This document shows positions 10,991-22,900 of a DNA stretch of 64,000 bases, in pieces. The DNA comes from Alnus glutinosa (taxonomy: Eukaryota; Streptophyta; Magnoliopsida; Fagales; Betulaceae). The position numbers and the translations under genes are program-made. The DNA is taken from positions 37,054,620-37,118,619 of the forward strand of contig NC_084887.1 of assembly GCF_958979055.1 (NCBI RefSeq). Reading direction: 5' to 3'. A model generated the notes under the pieces. It was not told where the DNA came from, made no database searches, and saw nothing but the letters and a program-made list of their open reading frames with translations. The number at the start of each line of letters is the position of its first letter. Position 1 is the first letter of the stretch.

Positions 10991-13900
10991 ATGTCGTCGC
11001 CAGATATTGCTGGAATCTTGGAGCACTCGAAGGAGCTCGATCGGTTGAGGAAAGAGCAAGAGGACGTGCTGGTCGATATCAACAAGATGCACAAAAAGCT
11101 CCAAGCTAGTGAGTCCCTCTTTAACTCATTGACCCGAAAAGAAGAAAACCCAGAAACAATGGGTCAATTTGATGGTCTATCTTTATCTTTGGGTGCCTTG
11201 GATTAGTGGGTTTGTGTTGATTTTAAATACTGGTGTTCTTCCTTAGTTTTTTTTTTGTTGTATTGGTTTTATGTGTTTGAAGTTTTTGAATTTTTGTTGT
11301 TTTTTTAGATGAATTTGGTTGAAGTTTGTTGAGGTAAGCTTGGTGAGTTAGTTTCAGATTATGAGCTTTGTTGAGTACATGGTTTTGACATCCTCGAATG
11401 TGGATGTGTTTTGAAGGGATTGTTGGGTGGTTTTTATCAACTTGAGTCTGGGAAGTGTAAGTTACCATATGGGTGTTCGTTTTTGGAAAAGTCCACCAGA
11501 TAGGAATTATTTGATCATAGGATTAAATTTTGTAGAGTGGGTGGACCTGGAATTGGTGACCAGATTCTGGTCAGTGAGGAGCTCACAAAATCAGTTGCAG
11601 CTTAGCTTCAGTTTGTTGTTTAAAGTAAAAAATGTGTGCTCAGTCTGTGGAGGTGCCTAATTTGGGTGATATGAGTTCATAGTAGACCAACTATAAAGGT
11701 CCTAAGAAGCTCTTCTTTGTTGGGATCCTAGAAGTGATAAATAAAAGTGGACTTAAGATGACAAGAGAGGTCGCTGTGTTATTTATTTTATATATGTCAT
11801 GAAAATTACTTCTCACCCACTGAGGATGCTTGGTAGGGATATCAATTGCATTGATAATATGCATTAGGACAATAAATGAGCAGCCAGTTCAAATGCCCCG
11901 ATGATTATTTGCAGGTATGCAGCCATTGTCACATATTGACAGTGATACATCTTTTACATGGACCTCTTATAGTTATCTTCAAAGATCTATTTGTCATAAA
12001 AGATATCATCATAATCACATATTACCTTTTATTACTGGTTTCTTTACATTGAACTATTTCCTGAAAGGTAAAGAATGATAACATACTACATTATAAGAAA
12101 ATATTATTTATTTTAACCCAATATTAATATACATTGTTACATGTAGGAAAGACGCAGTACTGCTATAACATTGCAGTTATCCTCCATTTGGATCTGGTGT
12201 AAAACAAAGGAAAGTAATAAAAAAGTGTAACAATGCTTAAATAAGGAATCTAATTTCTTAAGGACCCTTTTCTTAAGCAATGTAGTGATTTCCTTTGCTT
12301 TTTTCTTGTCCATAGAACCATAATATTCTCAGTTTTGAATCTTTTTTGAGTCGACTACTAGGGAGTTTTTCCATATGAAAGGCGGGAAAAACCATGGGAT
12401 TGATTCAGTTTCGGAATACAATTATAAAGTAGTTCAACAAGAAAAGTAGAAGGAAGATAATTGGTTTTAGAAGAGCTGTAAAAGGATAAATTTTATGCCA
12501 GTTCCAATCTTTGTATAAGAGATGTACTAGTACTTCTTGGCTCTTATCAATTCTTACAGACTATCTTCCTTGTCATGCTTTTGGTATTTGTTTCTTTTTA
12601 TGAGTATGTACACTTCCATTATATGGACAATTACCAATTATGAAAACACTTCCCAGGATCTTGCAAATTGCCGGTCTTAGTATGTAAAGATTGGCACTAC
12701 CATAAAAGATTATAAGCTGATGTTGGTCTATCTTTTGGATTTTAATCAATTGCAAATTCAACCAAGCTTGTGTGAAAACATCCCAGCTTAATCAGTTTTT
12801 TGTGGTCAATTGTAAGAAGTTAAATGGTTCAAAAGAGACCTTAAAGGTGACATGTAGCCAAACCCGAGTAGTTAAGATTAGGGCTTTATGAGTTTAGTGC
12901 TTAAGTTGAATTGGTTCATTTAGGAAATCAAGACATGGTATAGATTGGCTAAAAAGGAGAAGGAAAAAAAAAACGATGATATTGATTAGGGCTAGGAAAG
13001 TACAAAATACTCGATCCACAATGCTTGGTAGCCAAACGTTTGTATAACTCTTTCACACATTTATATGTGCAAAATGCATAAATAGTATGCAAACTTGACT
13101 CATAGTTGAGAAATTTAAAGATTGAACTTATTCATTTCTTATTGTGGCAAACATGAGTATAAGTGTCAACATTGTAGGATATGTCACATAAGGAAAAGGT
13201 GACAAATATTGATTCTTGTTCACTGAGCCAGATAGGAATATGTGAAAAAATATTTATTGAAAACTTCAAAATTTGCTCTGGTACTTTGAGAAATAGTTAG
13301 AGGAACATGTTTATGGTAGTTCATCTGTGTTGGTATCCTCATAAATTTTTGGAAAATGTGAAGATCTCTTCAATAAATTTAAATAAACTAAAAAAAAAAA
13401 AAAACTAAACAATTATAGAAAGCAACCAAGCTTCGAAATCGACTCAAAGGTCTCTTTTCTAAAGGTGCTCTTCCCTATATATCTCAGTAACTATGTATAA
13501 AATTTAGTAAAATTAAGTCTTATAATAGATTGTCCTGCAAACATCTCAAACTTACTTCATTAAGCATTTAAGGATACTATTACTTCAATTACTTATAAAA
13601 AAAGGATACTTTTAATGGTGAATACCTTTATCAACATTTACTTATCAAAAAAACCTCTATCATCATCAGTACCGTTATCCTGACTCTGTAGCTGCTGCTG
13701 TCCCTTGGACTGTATTTGTTTGCATGATGGCAGAGGGAAGGGATGGGAAAGAAGCTAGGGAAGTTCGGCTTCCTTTTAGGTGTTTGGTTGTCTAGGGAAA
13801 AATGAATTGGAGGAAATTATGTAGTGGGCCCAATAGCTATTAACAATTGAAACACACTCTTCTGCTCACCTCTTTCTCCATTGTCTCCCACATTGGGAGG

Positions 13901-16900
13901 AGAAAAATGGTGGGCCCTGGAGAGAGAGAAAGAGAGGGGAGGAGGGGTTCACATAGTTTCCTTCCTTCTACTCTTACCAATTTTTATTTCCCTCCCCGTG
14001 CCTTCAAGATGATCATAGGGCTAAGTCCACACTCTACCTAAACGATTGGCTGATGCCGAAATAATTCAATAATTTGTTACTTTACATTAATATAATTTCT
14101 ACTTTTTATTATTCTTAAGGTTTCCATTAATTATTTTTCTAGGGGTAAAATCAACAACACCGCTGCCACCCCTATAATTGTTTTTTTTTTATAAGTAAGA
14201 AAATTTTATAAAAGCTGCCACCCCTATAATTGTCAGTCACTACTGTTACTGTTTCCTTAACTATTACACAATTTCTTTGCATCTAGTGGGGAACAAACTT
14301 TCCACCATCTTGTTAGTAGCCCTTAACACCGGTGCTACCACCATCCCCACTATCAGCGTGACCATCTTACACCATTATTACCATCTCAAGCTCAACCATT
14401 TACCTATTCCACCATTTCTATTGTCGTTGCCAGCCCAGTACCTGCATATCACCCCTACCATCTCAATGTTGCCATCACTACAGTACAATGCGATCGAGTA
14501 TTCTTCCACAATTACAATCTAGTTCTGTTTTTCTTATGTAGCCAATTCTTATATCTTTTTTTCTTTTTTTTTCTTAAATGCTGATGCAGCTCCTGAGTTG
14601 GTTGAGAAGACTGGGGATAATTCATTAACAAAGTTGAAAGCTCTTTACACTCATGCAAAAGAACTGTCAGAGAATGAAGTGAGGTACACTCTTTCTAGCT
14701 TTTATAACTCTGATAAGTTCCACTTTTTATTTTCTTTTTCCTTTTAATTTTATACCTCTGGTAATATTAGTAAGAAGCATGTTTTGCACCTTATATAATT
14801 CTCAGTATTTTACTCGGCTGCAGTGTTTCCAACATGTTGGTAAGTCAACTTGATGCTCTACTGCCTTCTGGACCTCCAGGGCAACCAAGGAGAAGAATAG
14901 GTTTGTGCTAGAATTTCTGAGCTGTGAGATTTGTTCTTATAAAAACATTAGTGAATGTTGTCACCTTTTTATTAAGCCTTCATTTTTTAAGTTTTCAATG
15001 ATAAATTTTTTTTGATAAGTAAGAAGAAAATTTTATTAGAAAAACGCAATCAAGTATACAGGGGGTATACAAGAGAGACAATTAAGAAGAAGAAGAAGAA
15101 AGCAATACAAGGAAATCGTTATAACTAATCTCTAGAGGTGCTAAATGCGCAGCCGTCCAGGAGTACAAAGAATGGAGAAAAAAGGAAATGAGCTCCTCTA
15201 TGGTTCTTTCTCTGTCCTCAAACTGTCTATCGTTGCGTTCCGTCCACAAGCACCACATAAGACAACAAGGAGCCATCTTCCACACGACCGCACTACGGGA
15301 CCGTCCCCCCGACCACCAACATGCAAATAAGTCTATCACCCGAGAAGGCATCACCCAATGCAAACCGAACCGGCTAAGGATGACATACCAAAGAGCGCGT
15401 GCAACCTCGCAATGAAGAAGAAGATGATCCACAGTCTCCCCGGTCATTTTACACATGCAACATCTATCAATCACAATGACACGCTTCTTTCTAAGATTGT
15501 CCAAGGTGAGAATTTTCCCTAACGCTGCCGTCCAAGCGAAGAAGGCCACTTTCAATGGGGCCTTGGTCCGCCAAATACTTTTCCAGGGGAAAAAAGAAGC
15601 TTCTTTGCAGGCAAGAGCCTTATAGAATGATCTAACATCAAAAAACCCTTTGCGAGAGAGGGTCCACCAAAGCCTGTCCCCCCCATCTTGAGCCACCTTG
15701 GATGAATACAGTAAGGAGAAAAAGGAAGCCATAACGTCCACCTCCCAATCGTGAACATCACGGAAAAATCTGACATCCCACTGATAGGAGCCACTTACCA
15801 CTACCAAATGGTCTTCTACCAAAGAATCCTTGACACAAGCTATATCATAAAGAACTGGAAAGGCTTCCTTGAGGGGCATCTCTCCACACCAAACATCATC
15901 CCAAAAACGAATCCTCGACCCATTGCCCAAGATAAGTCTGGTATATCTACAAAACAAGCTCCACCCCTTCCTTATGTTCTTCCAACTCCCCACACCGTGA
16001 GACCCAAGGGGATCTAAGGAACACCAACCAGCCCTAGTAGAGCCATACTTCGCATCCACCACGGATTTCCACAGAGCTTCTCTCTCATTTGCATAACGCC
16101 ACAACCACTTCCCTAACAGCGCCTTGTTGAAAATTCTCAAATTTCTTATGCCCAAACCACCTTCAGAAATAGGATGACAAACCTTGGACCAACTGACCAA
16201 GTGGTATTTGAATTCGTCGCCTATGCCACCCCACAAAAAGTCACGATGTAGCTTCTCAATGCGACTAGCAACACTGGAGGGAATAGGGAATAGAGAGAGA
16301 AAATATGTAGGAAGGTTGGAGAGAGTACTCTTTATAAGGGTAACCCTACCCCCCTTCGACAAATACAACCGCTTCCAGCTAGCCAACCGCCTCTCAATCT
16401 TCCCTACAACTTCATCCCAACAAGACTTAGCCTTAAAAGGAGCTCCCAACGGAAGACCAAGATACTTTAAAGGAAGAGAGGACACTCCACAACCCAATAT
16501 GTTAGCCAGACCGTCCATATTATCCACCTCACCCACAGGAACCATCACAGATTTGGCCAGGTTAATCTTCAATCCTGACACAGCTTCAAAAGAAATAAGA
16601 AGCATACGAAGATAATGAAGATGATCAGAATTAGCCCCACAAAAGACTAAAGTATCGTCTGCGAACAATAGGTGAGAAATGTTAATAGCTTCCCTGTTGC
16701 CAGAACCCACAGAGAACCCTGAAAGGTAGCCCTTTTGAACAGTAGCGAAGAAGAACTTACTAAGAGCCTCCATCACAATGACGAACAATAGTGGTGACAG
16801 AGGATCACCCTGTCTAAGGCCACGAGAGCTACTGAAAAAACCGGTTGGGGAGCCATTCACCAGCACAGAGAATCGCACCGTAGATATACAGTGCGCTATC

Positions 16901-19900
16901 CAAGAGCACCATCTCTCCCCAAAGCCACATCTTCTCAACATATACAGTAAGAAATCCCAGTTAACGTGGTCGTAAGCCTTCTCAACATCCAGCTTACAAA
17001 GTAACCCTGGTTCGCCGGATTTGATTCGACTATCCAAGCACTCATTGGCAATAAGAACTGAATCAAGAATTTGCCTGCCTTTCACAAAAGCATTTTGAGG
17101 GGATGATATAATCTTCTCCACCACCTTTTTAAGTCTATTTGCAAGGATTTTAGCAATGATCTTGTACACACCACTAACAAGACTGATAGGACGAAAGTCC
17201 TTTAAATCCACAGCCCCAGATTTCTTCGGAATTAAGGCAATAAAAGTGGCGTTAACACTTTTAACAAACTTGCTTTGAGAGTGAAAGTCCCATAAAACCC
17301 TCATAAGATCTGTCTTGATCACATCCCAACAGTCTTGGAAAAACGCAAGAGAAAACCCATCTGGACCAGGTGCCTTATCTCGATTCATGCTTTTCACCAC
17401 CTCTAAGACCTCCACCTCCTCGAAAGGAAGTTCTAGAGAAGAGGCCTCAGCTGCATCCAAGGTGTCGAAAGCAATATTATCCATTCTAGGTCTCCATGGG
17501 AAGGGTTCTGTAAAGAGAGACTCATAGAATTGAGCCACATGCTCTCTGATAACCTGCTGGTCGGATGAAACAGAGCCATTGATGGAGAGCGACTCTATGG
17601 AATTAGACCTCCTGTTCGAGTTAGCAATCCGGTGGAAGAATTTAGTGCATTTATCACCCTCTTTCAGCCACAGAACCCTAGACTTCTGTCTCCAACTAAT
17701 CTCTTCCTGCAAGGTAGAGTTCTCCAGTTCTCTGATGACCGCACATTTCCTCTCCTTTTCTACAGAAGATAAACCTTGTTGTTCCTCCAACCTATCAAGA
17801 GTACATAACTCTTCCATGTGCAATTTTTTGCGAAACTCCACATTGCCAAACTCCTGATCATTCCATCTCTTGAGATCAACCTTTAAAGCCTTAAGCTTTT
17901 GAGTGAAGATGAAGCTAGGAGAACCCTGGAAGCGATAAGACTCCCACCAAATCCGAACCCTATCCACAAACCCTTCAGCCTTCAACCACATATTCTCAAA
18001 CTTGAACGGTCTGGAACCCCATTGAATGCCACTACAATCCAGGAGGATAGGGAAATGATCAGAACACAATCTAGGAAGCCTTTTCTGAATAGACCCTGGA
18101 AACTTGACCTCCCAATCTGGAGAGACAAGAAATCTGTCAATACGAGACCAGGAGGGGTTCTCCTGATTATTGGACCACGTGAAAGTCCCTCCAGCGAGAG
18201 GAAAGTCCATGAGGCCCTGCTCGAAAATAAAGTCTGAGAACTCCATCATAGCAGCGGTAAGGCGACCTTCCCTAGACCTTTCAGCAGGAAAACGAATGAC
18301 ATTGAAATCACCCCCAATACACCAAGGCATCTCCCACCAAGAAGCAAGGCCAGCCAGCTCGTCCCAGAGCAACCTTCTAACAGAGTCAAGGTTAGGACCG
18401 TATACCCCCGCAAAGGCCCAAGTAAAGTCATCGGCAACACTCCTAAAAGAACAAGCGACAACAAACTCCCCCACATACACATCTAATTTCTCAACAACCC
18501 TTCTATCCCACATGATAAGAATACCACCAGAGGCCCCGCTTGAGGGTAAGTAACACCAATCAACGAAGTGACATCCCCAAAGGCGCCTCACTAAGCTGTT
18601 GGAGATGAACTCCAGTTTGGTTTCTTGCAAGCAAATAATGTCTGCTTTCCATTGTCTAATTAGGTTTTTAACTTTCAACCGCTTGCTACCCTCATTTAAG
18701 CCCCTGACATTCCACGAGAGAATTTTTGGCTTCATAAAATACCTCCAATCGCCCTCCCTTTACACCTACTCTGAGAGTTGCTTCCGCTTCTCGCATCATA
18801 ATTAATAGAACAAGATAATCTATTAAGTTCTCTATTGAACTTGTTGCCCGCTTTCAGAGAAGAACCCGCTCCTTCTTGTCATTTTCAGCAAGGATAGCCT
18901 CAAACACGGCTGAAAGCTGACCTTCATAGCCATCACACGTAACCCCCACCGACTGGCTATACTCCAGAACCGCCTTCAAGAAATCCATTGGAGATTTTTT
19001 ACCGGAAAGACCCCTGAAATTATCACCCGGACAGCAGCACAAAGGAGCCGGCTCTTCCTCCGGGGGCTCAATAAGCTTCATTCCATTCATGGGCCCCAAA
19101 CCGGAAGGGGAGAAGAGAGTAATAGAGGTATCTACAACTTCTAACTCCGAGGGATAAAAGCCCGAAGGCATCAAAGGATCCAACGAACTCCGACCAGCCC
19201 AAACAACCATCACTGAGTCTGAACCCATCCTAACTGTGGCAGGGACTTCCGGAATTTTAGGAACAACCTCCAACCTAGAACCGGGTAGCTCAGACCCATT
19301 AAGAACCAGCGGAGAAGTTAAACTTTCCAAGGCAGGGACAACATTCAGCCCTCCGACGCAGAGCAGAGCTGGGCATATGCCGGTGTCCACCACGTTGATG
19401 AGTGGCCCGGGACCTAACTCCAACAGCTTGGAGTAGCATGCTGGAGTTTGGATATCGAGAGGAGCAGAAACACCACCGTCAGACTCTGTGCATCCCGCAG
19501 ACTGAACCGCACTCCTGGCTATATCCTTTTCTTCCTTCTCTTCCCTTGTATCCGCATCTCTGATAACAGGACGAGACCCCCGCTCTGGCCTGGAGGCAGA
19601 CTCGACGCATGTGATCTCCAAAGACGTGATCGTCGTAGGGGGAAGACAGAACCCGCCAGAAGTCGACGCTCCCTCCGGAACACTCTCTGGACCTCCGGAA
19701 CCCGACACTGCCAGTGGTTCTGTTACTGTAGGCGTTACTATAGGCATAGCCCGATCAGCCGTTGAAACACTTGGGTTGGGCTTAGATTTCGGAACCCAAC
19801 AAGTCCTCTGCTTTTTCTTCTTTCTGTTCTTTTTCCTCTTCCGCCTGTCACCATTGGGCTTGAAGCCCGGCCCAACCAACAACAGCCCTTCACGCACACT

Positions 19901-22900
19901 ACTCAGTGCTCGGTCCACCTCATTTTTCAACTTCTCCAGCTGGCTCTGCCAGAGCAGCAGGGAAGGTAGCGTGTCTTTCCCTCCAAACTTCTGAAATCCA
20001 TCGCTTTTTTCACCAAAGGAGTAGACTGACTTGCCTCGGAAAACAGCATGGGACTTTGCTTCCGAAATAGGAAAACTCCTGTCCCCCTGCATAGCGTCGA
20101 AGGCATAACGGTCATGATGGTCTTTACCCAAGAGGTGCTCCGTCTGACCCTTCTTCAACCCTTCCTCCTCCGGTCGGCGAGGACCTGTGCATAGCACTTC
20201 AGCGTAAGATGGTGCTTTGTCTGTGGTTGAACCAGTAGCATCATCAGTGCCAGCTCCATGATCGTGAACCCGCTCCATCGCAGGCGGAGTTCCAGTCCGA
20301 ACCAGAACTTTCCCTGCTGAGTCTGAGAGGAAATCCCTGGTCTTACCCAGCTCAGCCAAGAAACTGCTCCATCCCCACCCATTCCGTCCTTCAGGAATGT
20401 AAATAATCCCTTTCAAACCTCCCAAGGCATAGGCTGCTACTTCGATAAAACTTCCAGCTGTGTTGCCTCCTCGCCTAACAATGAAGACCTTGGACCCCTC
20501 CCTGAAAGACCTTACAAAATCCGTCCCTGTAAACCTCAGCACACTCTCCAGGGTCGAGAGCAACCATCCGCAGCTCTGGGCACCAAGCAGTATGAGCCCT
20601 GAAAATCTCCTCCTCCTTTCCTCCACTCTTACCACCGAAGCACCTTCTATCACCGAGAAGACAAACGTTTTGGATTCCACATAGCACCACCTCTCCATTC
20701 CTAATCTACTCTAAAGAACCTCAATTAAAATTAACTAATCCCTTTTCAAATCATTCAAGAGAGACATCGATCAAATTATAGTTACTAAGATCAACAAAGT
20801 CAGACCAAAAGATGAATCAATTCCATAAGAAATCTCACAGGAAAATTTTTCAATGATAAATAACCATCTTGTATGTCCCTGGCTTTTCTTTAGCTATTCT
20901 TTTTAGTAAGTAATGAAATGCAAATCAAAGAGCAGAAAGGCGTAACTTTAGTACACATGAAGTATACAAGAAAATGCTCAAGTAGAAGAAGAAAAAAGTA
21001 CAAGAAAATCATTAAAACTAATCACTAAGGGAGCTAAAAATGCAACTGTCTAAGTAAAAAGAGAGTAAAAGAAAAAGGACATGAGCTCCTCCAACAGCCT
21101 CTCTTGGTTCTCAAAATTTCTGTCATTACGTTCCCTCCACAAGTATCACATAAGGCAAGAAGGCACCATTTTCCATATGACAGCACTCCGAGAACGATTA
21201 CCCATCTACCAGCATGCAAACAAATCAACCACTCGATTAAGCATAACCTAGGACATCCCAAAGCGACTGAAGATAGCATTCCAAAGATAAATGTACTTTC
21301 CAATAGATATGCTACTAGCCATGTAGAGCTACTCATCTGGACTTGACATGAAGGAATAGAACAGTAGAAAGGCACATATGCCATATATGTTGATGAGATA
21401 AATAACTCCTATACATATCAGATTGAAGTTCTATTGATTAGTTGGAGGAAGTTACCAATTCTCATATGCACTTTGAATTAAAGATATGTTTTTGTTATAT
21501 TTTTAATTCCTTCTATAAAGAGAATGGAATCTAATGCAGGGCATATCATGAGAAGCTAATAACTCAGATGTGTTAATTAGTTAATTAGAAGCATAGAACT
21601 AGATTTTCAACAGCACTCTTGAATTCTGTTTCTAATTATGGACTGCGTTAAATATGCTTATTCATTGTATTGGATAGCTACATTAACAACATGGAATATG
21701 GCATGTTATCAAGTTTCGGTAGATGAATGCAAGTTATGCTAAGATGAGTGAGGAACTTCACAGAAATAAGTTAAAAATAACATGCATAATATGGCATTTA
21801 AATTTCCTCAACTCATACAGCTTAGCTAGTGGATATAAAACATAAAGCCGGTAAAATGCATATTGATGGTTGATTCCAAGAAGATGCTTGTCATGATGTT
21901 ATGGAAACTCTAATCTCTGTTCATTTAACTGACATTACATAAATTCCAGAAGGCAACGATCAGAAAAGGAAAAGAATGAAGACTGATTCAGATCTTTCAA
22001 GGATAACCACTAATGTGCGAAGCCAACTTGAGGCTTATGCAAGTTTAAAGGGTGAACAGGTGTGCAGTAGTATGATAGTCATTAATACAACTATATTACT
22101 GCTTTTGGTGAACAAATTCTTTCACTTGGATGATACTTTGTGCACTTCTGTTTAATTAACGTGTACTTATTTCAGGTAGCAGCTAAAGTCACACCAGATG
22201 AGGCTGATAAGGATGAGTGGTTTGTTGTAAAAGTTTTGCATTTTGACAAGGAGACAAGAGAGTAAGTTTGGTTCCTGTAGATATGGAATTACACGTCATG
22301 ATTTTATATTTGATGAAGAATTAGAGCACTTGTTTCAAGTTTATCATGATAACTGATTACCTGTTTGGGCCGGATCATCAAATGATGATTGTATTGCTTT
22401 AGCTTGAGGCTAGTTCAAAAAAAGAAAAAGAAATATGCCAAGCTCTTTTGATAACTTTGTCACTTATTTATCAAGTTTGGTTTTGGCCCCAATTCAATTG
22501 CCTGGTGATGCCTGGCTCAAGGTCAAGTTGAAGCTTTTTGTGAACTTTTTTCAAAATGAATGAAGGCCTTATGCGTAATATAGCTTTTCTAGCGATTAAG
22601 TAGAATGTGATAAAATGTTCCAAATGAATATACGTTTCTAAGTCTTGAGATATAGATGCTCCATATTCACATGCCAAAGTAGCACATGGGCCTGCTTGGG
22701 CTTTACTCATTGAGGAGAGAAGCCACTAGGGATAGCCTAGATTGGATTTGTGTAGAAACTTGAATGAGCTTGTTGTGGAGCCAACATCAGGCAGCTCGGT
22801 TTACTTTTGGCCTATTCTTGCATTTAACTTGTGTTGTCAGTAATTAGGATGGAACAAAGAGGTAAGGAGAATACTATTCTCCATCATTCATTTTAAAAAA

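Larger units (their letters stand above)
11109..14589 (+). other. SGF29 intron 1
   Basis: This 3.5-kb intron holds no second gene that I can support. It contains A/T-rich low-complexity tracts and small LINE-tail insertions near 13570-13660 and at 14162-14233. Confidence 0.6.
15007..20846 (-). mobile_element. full-length L1-type LINE with perfect 15-bp target duplication
   Basis: The element lies in SGF29 intron 3 in antisense. The 15-mer 'ttttcaatgataaat' stands at 14992-15006 and again at 20847-20861, which fixes the ends. Parts on the minus strand are a 5' UTR of about 150 bp, ORF1 (18854-20698), a 118-bp spacer, ORF2 (15082-18735) and a 3' region of about 75 bp ending in a short A-run. 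The 3' region has a small hairpin (GTATAC stems at 15054-15070). Both ORFs are uninterrupted and the target duplication has no mismatch, so the insertion looks recent. Whether it is active cannot be told from sequence alone. Confidence 0.93.

Noticed and set aside
15145-20684. Many plus-strand frames opposite the LINE ORFs
   Set aside because: They are antisense shadows of the long LINE frames.
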